From Hirsutella rhossiliensis (taxonomy: Eukaryota; Ascomycota; Sordariomycetes; Hypocreales; Ophiocordycipitaceae), in NCBI RefSeq assembly GCF_020360975.1, contig NW_025408667.1, forward strand, positions 4,898,001-4,962,000: 64,000 nucleotides of DNA. Reading direction: 5' to 3'. Shown in pieces: positions 21,514 through 33,000 of the stretch. The notes under the pieces are model-generated. The model was given only the letters and a program-made list of their open reading frames with translations. It was not told where the DNA came from and made no database searches. The first letter of the stretch is position 1, and each line of letters starts with the position of its first letter. A program made the position numbers and the translations under genes.

Positions 21514-24500
21514 TTATATTTATTAATATAAACCGCTTAATAGGTTTATCCCTTAAGAATAATACTAGTTATTATATATTAAAAGCTCTTATTTAGTATA
21601 ATACCGCGCTATTTTAAGTAATATTATAACTATTAAAATACTTATATAATAAGCTAGATTAACTAACTCTAAAGCTATTATATCGCCTTAGGATATAATA
21701 TATAAGATTATTACCTTTTAATAAGAGGTATAGTTACTTAGTAATAAAGGAGGTAATAAATAAGCTAGGGACCTTAAAGAAGTAATTAAACTAAAATAGC
21801 TAAGACTATTTAATAGTACTTATAGTACGCTTTAAGACTTTCTTACTTAACTTAAGGCTTACTATTAGTTTTACCTTACTAAACTCTTAGACCTAGTTAA
21901 AAAGGTACTTTATATAGGAAATTATTTATCTAAAATAGTACTTACTTAGTTTAGACCTATTATAAGGGATTCTCTCGATAACTAACTAGCGCGATAAGAT
22001 AATAAGATAGATAAAGTCTTTATTAGTTTCTAAGGATTTAAAGAAGCTATTATAAAAGTATTTAAAATAACTAATAAGGAATAAGAAGCTAAATAAAAAC
22101 TTTAAGAACTTTAATAATAAATCTTAATATTAGATTATACTATAAAGTTCTATTAAGTTACCTTAAAACTTAATTAAAAGGATAAACCTCTTATATTATA
22201 ATTCTATAATACGCTTAAAGAAAAAGTTAATAATAATCTTTATAAGGAAAATTAACTTAATAACCTCTTAGACTATATTACTATAATAGTATAAATTAAT
22301 AATAAATAGTATATATAATACTAAGAAAAGAAATAAGGAAGAGGAAACTAAAACCCTTTTTATAAGATTAACTTTAACTAATACGCTAACTATAAAAAGA
22401 AGCGCGAAACTCCTATTACCTATACTTATATAACTAGCTTAAGTAAGATAGATATAAATATAATATAGAAAAGTAAAGGAAAGTATTTTATCTATAGGAA
22501 ACTTAGATATTACTTTAAAGAATATAGATAACCTTATAAGGAGAAGAAAACCTACTAAGTACTAGCCCTAAAAGGTAAGAAATACTTAAATGCTATTAAT
22601 AAATAGGAACTAAGGTATAAACTCCTTAGTTTAACTATATATTATAATAATAAATATATAGTATACTTAAGCGATAAGAATAGTATTAAATAGTTTTTAA
22701 AGCTATTAGAGAAGACCCTTATAATAATATAATAAAGGGATCTTAAAATATAAAAATAAGTTAAATTTATAGAACTAAAATACCCTTATTTTAAAGGAGT
22801 CTCTTAAGACTAGATTAAAAAGAATAGTAAATAATTCTAAGAAGATATATAAAATAAAAATCGATAATAATAATAGGTAGTTTATGAATAATATAATAAA
22901 GAAGATATAAATATAGCCCTTATACTTATAAAACTTAGATAATAACTTAAGGAGGAATAATAAAGTATTAACGATATAAGCTTTAAAGAATAAGAAATAC
23001 TTAGAGAAATAAAAGATAAAAATAAACTTATACTACTACCCTAACTATTAAGGGAAAATACTATAATTAGAGAATACGTTCTATACTTTAAAGAATTTAA
23101 AGAAATACTTATAATTAAAACCTTATATATACCTTAATTTCTTATAGAAAATAAATAAGCTATATTAATTTAGTATTAACTAGTACTATATAAAAGAGAC
23201 TATACTATAGCTATTACTATAGTTAATACCTTTATAGCTTTATAATAAGAATAATAACTATAATAAGAATTTAAAAATAATCTATAAATACTACTTATTT
23301 AAAAGTACTATAAGTATATTTTATAGATATTATATATTTACTTAGATTATATAATATACGTTTAGATAAAGGTATAATATAATACTTTCTTAGTTAAGTT
23401 TAAGGGATAAGTACTTTTAAAACCCTACTTAAGTATAAAACTAAACTATTAGAAAATCGATTAATACTACTTAAATAACTAAGTTATATTATTAAAACCT
23501 AAGTATAGTATACTACTTAAATACCGCGATAATTATAGTTTATTAATAAGATATCTTTTAAAGATATATAAAATCTATAAATATACTAAAATAAAAGAAT
23601 AGTATAACGCTACTTACTTTAAGGTATTTAAAACCTTAATCCTTTAAAAACTTATATAATACGTTAAATATAATAAAGAAGATTATAATAAATATATATA
23701 CTTAAACTATAAAGTTTATAAAGATAAAAAAGTATAAGTATAATATAAATAATATAATAGTATACTAAAAGATTATTAGTAATATATATAAAGGCTATAA
23801 GCTATATTTAACTAAGGAAGAGTTAATATAAGGATACTATATAAAAAATAAAAAGATATTAAATAAAAACTTAACCTTTAGTATAAAAATAAATAAAATT
23901 ATAAAGTATAGTATATAATTAACTATAAAGTAGTATAATATAAACGATATAGCGTTAAAAAATAAGAAATCTTTAATTAGCTATAAGAAATTAGTCTATT
24001 AAGCGTTAATATAATACTACGCGATAAAAATATAAAGAAATAATATTAATAATAAATTAAAGAAGAATACCTAAATAAAATAAATAAGGACTAAGTAAAA
24101 AATAAGGTATACTATTTATAAAAGGGCTATAAACTAATATAATATAATAAGATCTAAGGACTTTATATATAGTAACGGTAAGCTATAGTAATTAAATAGT
24201 ATTAAATATCTAAATCATAGGATATTATATATATATACTTTTAAACTATAGCGTAATAGGTAATTATATTTTACTTAAAGTCGTTAGTTATTACTAACTT
24301 ATATAAAGATATAAGAAAGATCTATATAAACTTATAAATATTAAAGGAAAGGCCTTTAACTATAATAACGGAATTATGAATATAGAGATTAATTACCTTA
24401 ATATTAATATCTAACGCTATAACGAATAAGTTAACTTTAATATTATAGATATTAAAGAATATAACCTTATATTAAGATTCTTATAACTATAGGAAAGTAA

Positions 24501-25083
24501 CCTATTAATTAACTAGAAAGCTAGCTAACTATATTAAAATAAAAATATAAGTTTCTAAGACTAGTAGACTTAAAAGAAAGTAAAATTTTATAATAATTAA
24601 GTTATTAAAAAGGATAAAAGGGATAACTATTTAAGTAAATTATTATAAGCTTTAGCGATATAAATAAAAATAATAACTAAACTAGTAAATATAATAAAAT
24701 AAACTATTAAGACCTATATACTAACTAATATAGCTATATAACCTAGTATCTAATATAAATAAAATAAAGGATATAATATAGAGATTTAAAGAGTTATTAC
24801 TACTTTAAGGAAAGACCTTAAATAAATTAATAAAGAGCTTAAGATAATAGAAACTAGCTCTTAAAAGAAAGAATAAAGCCTATAAAATAAAATAAAGAAT
24901 ATCCCTTAGAAATACTATATATTTATTTTAAAGAAAAATAATAAGCTATAACTAGTTATTAACTATAAACGCTTAAACGATATTATAATAAATAACCGAA
25001 TACTATTACTACTTATATCGGAACTATAAGATTAACTATATAGTAGAAAATAGTTTATAGCCCTTAATCTTAAAGGCGCTTAT

Positions 25084-25455
25084 TATTATAAAAAAAGATA
25101 TAGCCGCCTATTAGATATAAGCGATAGCGTTAATTAACGTATATAGTATACGCGATATACCCCCTTAGAGATATCGGGTTAATTCGTCCCGGGATACCTA
25201 GATATCCTAGACCATAGCGGGAATTTTTATATAGGCAGGCCCTATACTAAAACCGCGCTTAATTACGCTAGCGGGACTCGAACCACGGGCCTTCGGGTAA
25301 TACGCGCCAGGCTAGCTAGAAGTGCGTGCGTAGTTACCGGGAAGTTCCTAGAGGGGTAACCCCTCCGCCCGGGCTTATAACTATCACGAAAAAAGATATA
25401 GCCGCCTATTAGATATAAGCGATAGCGTTAATTAACGTATATAGTATACGCGATA
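25084..25455 (-). mobile_element. 372-bp mini-LTR element (TRIM/SMART-like) with tRNA-like B box
   Basis: Two 74-bp direct terminal repeats (25,084-25,157; 25,382-25,455) differ only by three RIP-type transitions. They flank a 224-bp interior, and CTTAT is duplicated at 25,079-25,083 and 25,456-25,460. Removing the element restores the RT reading G-A-Y-N-L-I in Gypsy-C. On the minus strand the interior starts GTTATAAGCC and ends CTAAGGGGGTA, identical to the primer-binding and polypurine junctions of Copia-B (36,032-36,041; 30,095-30,105). LTRs start TATCGCG, like RIPped Copia-B LTRs. No coding capacity. Probably mobilised by Copia-B proteins. Confidence 0.85.
25274..25318 (-). promoter_or_regulatory. 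tRNA-like pol III B box with weak A-box-like motif
   Basis: On the minus strand, GGTTCGAGTCC (25,284 to 25,274) is an exact match to the pol III B-box consensus GGTTCGANTCC. Upstream, TAGCTAGCCTGG (25,318 to 25,307) resembles an A box, but the spacing is shorter than in a tRNA and no cloverleaf folds convincingly. It is a tRNA-derived or tRNA-like segment inside the mini-LTR element; whether it is transcribed is unknown. Confidence 0.55.
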
Positions 25456-25721
25456 CTTATAACTTAATATATATAAAAAAAGGATATAAATAAATAATAG
25501 CCTTTAAACTAAAATTTAAACTATTTAAATATCTAATAATACTATTTAAACTTATAAATATACTAGCTACCTTTTAATAAATAATTAATAATATCCTATA
25601 TAGATACTTAGATATCTTTATAATAGTATACTTAGATAATATCTTAATCTTCTTCGATACCTTAAAAAAATATAAGGAATACGTTTATAAGGTACTTTAT
25701 ATACTTTAAAATATAAGAGTA

Positions 25722-26233
25722 TTGCTATTTATATAATAGTATATTACTATTTATATACTTACCCTATTTTTAAGATACGTACTAACGCTAGCCTGCCCCG
25801 CCTATTTATGCCGCGCGCGCCTAGTAAGTACCTGTACCGCCTAAATGCCCGCGCCCGCGCACACAACGCACTTTTAGTTATATAACCCCGACTTAACGAT
25901 CTCTCTAACGCCTAACGAAGCCGGCGGCGCGCCCTTCCTACCGCGTCCTCCTCTTAATCTACTTCCCCTTATATTTCCTCGGGCTAACGATCCTTATTAT
26001 AACGCTGCGAGAGACCGCGGGCTACGGCTAAGTTTATCGATTGCGGCGTTAGTAATAGCTTTAAATTTAGTATGTATGTCTATATAGGCGGGCGCGGGCG
26101 CGGGCATTTAGCGGTATAGGTACTTACTAGGCGCGCGCGGTATAAATAGGCGGGGCGGGCTAGCGTTAATTAGTACGTATCTTAAAAATAGGGTAAGTAT
26201 ATAAATAGTAATATACTATTATATAAATAGCAA
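25722..26233. mobile_element. 512-bp MITE with ~140-bp terminal inverted repeats, TA duplication
   Basis: The ends TTGCTATTTATATAATAG... are inverted copies of each other over about 140 bp. The match includes a GC-rich stretch (gcccgcgcccgcgc; ccgcgcgcgcc), with one 6-bp length difference and a few transitions. TA flanks it at 25,720-25,721 and 26,234-26,235, consistent with a Tc1/mariner-type target. It interrupts Gypsy-C RT, whose sequence continues on both sides. The ~230-bp centre has no open frame. The single strand could fold into a very long hairpin. Confidence 0.88.
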
Positions 26234-29183
26234 TACTTAAATATAAAGTTACTAGTTAAACTAAAAAAAAGTAAGTTCTATATATAAAAAGTAGACTTCC
26301 TTAAATATATAATCTTATTAAGAGAGATATAAATATAATAAGATAAGATTAACTTAGTTAAAGAATAGCTAACGCTAAAGAATATTAAGGATATATAAAG
26401 TTTCCTAGGATTTATAAATTACTACTAATAATTTATTATAGATTTCGGAAAGATTATAATACTATTATATAACTTAAGGAAAAAGGAAAAACAATTTATA
26501 TAGGACTATAAAGCTAATAAAGCTTTTAAATATATTAAAACTATAATTATATAAGAACTAGTCTTAACTACCTTCGATCTAAAATAATAAATCGAAACTA
26601 AAACTAATATATTAAACTTTACTTTAAGAGTATAAATTAAATAAAATAATAATAAAGGAAGACTATAACTAATAATATTTTATTTAAAGAAGCTATATAG
26701 CGTAAAACTTAATTACCTTATTTATAATAAAGAATTCCTTATAATTATTTAAGCTTTTAAAGAATTTTAATACTACCTTCTTAAAAGTAAGTATAAAGTT
26801 AAGGTTTATATAAATTATAAAAATATCTTATACTTTATAATAATATAATAGTTAAATAGGAAATAGATTTAATAGGCTAAATACTTATTAGAATTTAACT
26901 ATAAAATAATCTATAAAATATTAATAGAAAACGGTTAAGCTAATACCCTTAGTCGATAAAGTAACTATAATATAAAGGTACTTATAGTAAAAGGATAGCT
27001 CTTAGAAATTAACGAAAATAAAAACTACTAGTAATAATAGCTAAATAAAATATTTAAATTATAACTTAATAACTTAACTTATTAAAAGATCTTAAAATAA
27101 ATAAAAGAATATAAAGTATTAAATAAATATAATATAAAATATTAAAAAGTTTTAATATATAAAAGTAAAATCTAAATACTACTAGAATTATAAGATAAAG
27201 TTATATATAATATATATAAATATTTAATATATAGATACTAAGGAATCTAAAGGATAATAAAATAGATTAAACGATAATAAAACTTCTTATAGCTTAAGGA
27301 AGTAGTATAATAAGTTATTAAAAAATATAAACTTTATATATAAAGTAAAGCTAAACGATATAAGCTATATAAAGAATTATAACCGCTATTAGTACTAGAG
27401 AAATTATAGGATTTAATAGCTTTTAACTATATTATAAAGCTATTACTATTAAAAGAACTTATAACTAATATTAAGTATAATAGTATATTCGTTATTACTA
27501 ATAGATTAATAAAGTATAGATACTTCTTACTATATAAAGAAGTAAGTAATATAAAAGAGCTAGTATATATATTCCTATAAATAATTATTAGTAATTATAA
27601 ACTTTTAAATAAGATTCTCTTTAATAAAAGAAGTATATTTATAGCTAAGTTTTAATATACTCTTATAGTATAATTAAGGATAAAATATAAGCTTAATATA
27701 GCTTATTACTTATAAATAAATAGATATATAAAATAACTTAACTAAACGCTTAAATAATATTTATAATACTATATTAGTTATAAATAAAACGATTAAGTTA
27801 AATAGCTATTAATAGTATAACTAGCTTATAATAGCTTAGTTATAGAGATAACTAAGCTCTTACTAGTATACGCTAATTATAAATATAACCTAGAAGTATT
27901 TAAAGTTACTTAATAAGGACTATAAGTAAAATAAGTAATACTATAAGTAAATTAGCTATAAAAATTATATAAATAGATATAATAAGAACTTTAATTTATT
28001 AGAGAATAAATATCTACTTACTATAATTAGAAAAGATTATAGGGACTAATCTTTTAAGAGGGAGATATAGTCTAGCTTATATAACGAAATATTAAAATAA
28101 AATAACTAAGTAATAAATTAGATTTTAAGAAACTTAGACCGTTTAAGGTTAAGAAAACTATTTTAAAAGTTAACTATAAACTTATACTACTAATAATAAT
28201 ATAAATATACTTAATATTTTATATCTTATTATTAGAACTAGCGCTATAAAACGCTAAACTATAGGAAAAAATTAAAGTTAATAATAATTAAGGATATAAA
28301 ATAAGATAAATACTAAATATAAGAAAATAAGGTTAGTAATAAGAATACCTTATTAAATAGAAAGGATATAAACTAAAGGAAAATACTTAGGAACTACTTA
28401 AGTATTTAACCTACTATAGTTCTTTACTTTAATAGTTCTACTAAGTAAACCCTTACTTAGAAATATAAAGTTACTAAGAATAATATCTTAGTTTAATACG
28501 TTTAAAGCACTAAATAATTAAACCTTACTAATAGTAATAGTTTCCTTATTTAATAAATAAACTAATTTATCTTAAGAAGAACGCGTTATACTATCTTCTT
28601 TATTAATAGCTTATATACCCCGCTAAAATAACTTACTACCTTAGTCTTTTAGGAAACGTTTTTATTTTTTAATCTAAGCTAAGTAAGCTATTACTTCCTT
28701 TAATACTTCTTTTACTTTCTATTTATCTAAATTAATCTTTTACTATTAATTTATAATATAATAAACTAAAAAAGAAGGAATATTAGTAAAAAGAATAATA
28801 AGGAAGGAAAGGGATAAAAGAAATAAGTAGACGCTTTATTATAACTATTATAAGAACGGCCTATAAAGGTATACTTAAAATACTAATTAAAACGCTCGCC
28901 GACCTTATAAGTTAGGCTTAACCGAAAATAATAAGGGTAAAGTATAATTTTAATACTATAGATCTCGGTTTAAAATAGTAGCTTTAATCGTTAATATAAT
29001 TTATCGGAATTATAAAAACGGGGTTTTCAAATATAACTAGATATACTATTAGTAGTATATCCTAAAAGGATAAAGGAATAAAGAATAATATACTTACGTA
29101 CGACGTAATAAGAGTATATTTATATATAGTAGCTAAGGTAATAGGTCTTAAAGGTAAGACTAAAAGGAGGGGAGGTATCTTAT

Positions 29184-29605
29184 TATAACTATAGTTTAGT
29201 AAACTATAGGGACTAGTATATACTATAAGGATACGTAATATAGGGAGCAAGGAATATTAAATAGACTAATAGGCTAATTAAGTTTAGAGCGATAGGTTAC
29301 TTTAGTGCTCTAACGCTCTATAGCTAAGATCGTAGGATCGCTCTAGCGATCTAGCGCTCCTAGGCTATAGAATTACCTAGTGCTCTCGGCGATCTAAGGA
29401 AGCTCTTAAGATATATAAGGAAGGAACGGAATACTCCTTTAAATAGATAGCTCGATAGCTTTTAATAAATATTATAATTATTACGATCTCTATTATAATC
29501 TAATCTTTAATTTTAATTACTTAATTACCTAGTTATAGTTTATAGTCTATAACCTTTAACTTATTACTAATATAATATAATTATTATTACTTAGACTACG
29601 CCTTA
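29184..29605 (+). repeat. 3' LTR of Gypsy-C
   Basis: Starts tataactatagtttag and ends gactacgcctta. It retains a few more GC pairs than the 5' LTR. Confidence 0.85.
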
Positions 29606-29609
29606 GTAT

Positions 29610-30094
29610 TCTCGCGAAGAGAGATATAAGAAGTATATAAAAATATATAAAGGTAAAATTAAAAGTAAGGGGTTAGATAGGTAGGGTAGAGAGATTTAAT
29701 TCTTACTAAGGTAGTAATTAAGGTAAGAGAATAATTATTATATTGCCTTAATTATCCTTCTCTCCTTTATCTAACGCCCCTCTTTATACCTATCTAATAT
29801 CTTAATAAATAAAGAAGATCCTACTTAAAGAAGCTACTAATATCCTTTTAACTACTAAGCTTTTTACTAGTTTTTCCCCTCTTTTCTAGCCGTTACTAGT
29901 ATATCCGTCTTATCTTTCGCTACCTTTATAAGAAGCTATCGCTACTTTTACTTCCCTTTATACCCCTACCCTCCTTTCTATACCTTTTTTTAGCTCCTTC
30001 TTCCTTCTTCTATACTAAGTGTTTTTAGCTTCCTAGTTCCCTCTTACTAAGGGATATCTCTAAGAACTATAAAACTAAGCTATACTTCGCGATA
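29610..30094 (-). repeat. 3' LTR of Copia-B copy 1 (485 bp)
   Basis: On the plus strand it starts tctcgcgaagagag and ends cttcgcgata. The polypurine tract CTAAGGGGGTA (minus strand) adjoins it at 30,095-30,105. Its length equals that of the young solo LTR at 15,686. Confidence 0.88.
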
Positions 30095-33000
30095 TACCCC
30101 CTTAGCTATAGCCTGCCCTTATAGAAAGGGTAAAGCTAAATACCTAGGCTAGTAAGCGTATAGAAGAGGTCTTAGTTTATACTTATCCCCTACTTAAGAA
30201 ATCCGGGTTTTAGCCCTAGGCTCTTTTAGACCTACTTTAGGAAAAAGGGGCCTTAAGGAGGAAATTAAGTCCTATAAGAAAGGGGGGCTTCTCTAAGGAT
30301 AAGTTCCTAAAAAGGGGGCCTTTAAGAAGAATAAGTCCTAATTAAGCTAGGGGCCCTCCTTTAAAATAGGTCCTAATTCCTCTCTTTAGCTATAGATATC
30401 TCCTTCCTCCTACGTACTATTAGCTCCTCTTATAAACTCTTAAGGCGGGCTTCTAAGGATAGCTTCTCTTAAACGTCTTCTAGCCTAATTTACTATAAAA
30501 AGATAGCTAGCTTTTACTTTAGTAAGGGCTTTATAAGACTATCGGCTTTTATTAATACTATTAGTACTTAACGGACGGAAATAAGTCCCCTTTAGACCTC
30601 TTAGCGTAACTAATACTAATAGATATTAATATACTATAGCTAGGTCGATAGCTTACTATTTTCCTTTATAAGAATTTATATAGTCTATATATTATTGTAT
30701 TCTATAGCTAATAGGGTCGGAATTTATAGTTATAGAGATATTAATAGCTAGCTAAGGAAAATCGCTTCTTTAAACGCTTTTAAAAGAGCTAGTAGCTCTA
30801 CCTCTATACTAAAAGTTATAATAGTAGCTTACTTTAAAGCTCTCTAAGTAATAGTTCCTTTAAAAAGGAATATAATATACCCCTATAAGCTCTTTCTATC
30901 TAAGGAATTATCTATAAAGGATAAATCGCTTAAATAAAGGAAGATTTTAGTAGCTAGTTTCCTTCCTTACCCTCCTAGGCGTTCTAAAGGTATATAAGTA
31001 AAAGCGGAATTTTAGGAAATTAAGGAATTACGTAGGACTACGTAATAGAGGGGAAGAAGGAGTATAAGGTAGGATTTTTAATAGAATTTATTAGTAATAT
31101 ATTAGTATATAGAAGAGGTGTTAAAGTTAATAATTCTTATCTATCTACTAGCGGATACACTATCTTATATAGATAATTATAGCTAAACGGAAGAACCTTT
31201 CGGGACTAAGTTTAGGCTACTATATAGCCCTAAGACTAAGGAATTCCGTGATACCTCGAGTAAATCTAGAAGTGTCTTAGTTCTACTAATATTTATGTTT
31301 AAAGGAGGTTAGTCGTGCCGGTATTCTTAAGAGGTCTTAGCTAGTATTCTAAGCTAGCTCTATTCCTTCGATTCCCGATTATACGATAACTAGCAACCTA
31401 TTTAATATATAATAATATATAAAATAACGAGCAATTCTTACTCTATAGGATAAGATTTTATCTATAATTAATATACTACTTATTAGCTTATATAATCGGG
31501 AGAGTATATTATAGCTACTTTATTTATAGTAGGAACACCGTTCCTTATAGGCGTAGACTATATAATCTCGTTAAATAGAGATAAAGGATTACTTAGTTTA
31601 CTACTTCTTAGTGCTTAGGGCTAGGATTCTAGTTATACTTAGCTAGCTAGGAGACGGTAAAAAAGATATCCGGTCTAGTAGAAATAGCTAAAAAAAGTAA
31701 GGAGCCTACCTTTTATTAATATTAGTATTTCTCTTACTTCCTAGCTTAATAGGACGGATTAAGTAAAAGCCCTTCGTTTAATATAGGCGTAGAGGGAAGC
31801 TTCTTATTAAGGGAATTAAGGAGGAATTTATAAGCGACCTTATCGATATAGGCGTCCTAGGTAAGCTAGATAGTCCGTTAGGACCTATTTTAAAGGAATT
31901 ATATCCCTAGGAACTACTTTAGCTCCCTTAGCTTAGTTATTTTATACCTTTATTATAGGCTTTATATAGCCTCCCTAGTAGTAGCTTCTTCCTCTTTTAG
32001 GTAGGCCTAGATAATATCGTCGACGTAGAAAAAGACCGTGATTTTACCCTTCTATATTATACACGGTTCCTAAGGGACTATCTTAAAGCCTAAGGCTTTA
32101 AGGGAACCTATTAAATATTATTACTAAAGAAGGGGTAATCTTCGTAGTCTATATAAAGCTTTCCTAAGCTATAGAACCTTTCCTAGCTATTAGAAGCTTA
32201 GTAAAAGGCCTATATAGATAACTTCTTCTTCCTTAAGTAAGCAGTTAATAAAGGCATTAACTATATCTATCTAATTAAGTTCGAGGTCGAATTCTACTAC
32301 TATAGCTATAAGGGTCTAAAAGGATATCCCTACTAAGGTAGTTGCCTTAGTAGGTAAATCCCCTTTTTCCTATTAATTCCTATAGATAACTAGCTAGGCT
32401 TTATACTTTTAAAGGAAGCTATATTTACTAGTCTTATAGATAAAGACCTACTTATAGCTAAGGACCTATTTTCTTCTTGCTTTTTTCTTAAGGACTTCTT
32501 TAAAAGACCCTATCTCCTTATATAAGGCTAGGTAGTCTTTCTAGGCCTAGAAAAACTAGTCTCTAAAGGGGTGTTTTTCTAGCTACTTTTAGTTTACTAG
32601 TAGGTCTAGGAGGTCTCTTTTATATACCTTCTTTACTAATAGTAGCTTAAAAAGCCGGCCGGCTATAAACGCTTTATAGGAACTATCTTTTATTAGCGTT
32701 AGGTAGAAGTTAGAAAAACGATTAAAATAAGGGAGAGGTAAGTCTTCTTTAGTAATAGTATCGGGCCCTATACCTTCCTTTGCTTCTTAAAGCAGGGATA
32801 AAAAGGCAGCCGGGTAATCCTTTAAGAGAGGTGCCTTTCCTACCCCCTTAAGGGTCGAGATAGGAAGACTAACTAAAAAAGCTGCTTTTAGATCTTCTTC
32901 TTATTCTATAAGAGGAGGCGTAGGAAGGTAGGCGTATTCTAGCTCTACTGCTTTCCTATAGTCTCCTTCTTCGACTAGATTATCTAATCTAGTAGCTTCC

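Larger units (their letters stand above)
21514..29183 (+). pseudogene. Gypsy-C gag-pol, RIP-inactivated
   Basis: A Gag zinc knuckle lies at about 22,484-22,528 and reads Y-F-I-Y-x4-Y-x4-Y in place of C-x2-C-x4-H-x4-C: each metal ligand codon (TGT/TGC/CAC) has been turned into TAT/TAC. RT begins near 24,945 (INYKRLND, the RIPped form of DYRRLND); the stretch GAYNLI is cut by the insertion at 25,084-25,455; the catalytic YLDN lies near 25,630. RNase H lies around 26,500-26,960 and integrase near 27,381-27,455 (VLEKL then DLIAFN). Stops occur throughout. Confidence 0.8.
21093..29605 (+). mobile_element. Ty3/Gypsy element, second family (Gypsy-C), RIPped
   Basis: LTRs of 421-422 bp (21,093-21,513; 29,184-29,605) flank an interior with gag, RT, RNase H and integrase on the plus strand. 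GTAT is duplicated at 21,089-21,092 and 29,606-29,609. The right copy abuts the end of the Copia-B copy 1 LTR exactly. A purine-rich tract (aaaggaggggaggta) precedes the 3' LTR. Two small elements sit inside it. Dense TAA/TAG codons and lack of CpA show heavy RIP. Confidence 0.9.

Noticed and set aside
25258..25330. A functional tRNA gene on the minus strand
   Set aside because: The B box is perfect, but the T stem does not pair, A-to-B spacing is too short and no acceptor stem is found. It belongs to a mini-LTR element.
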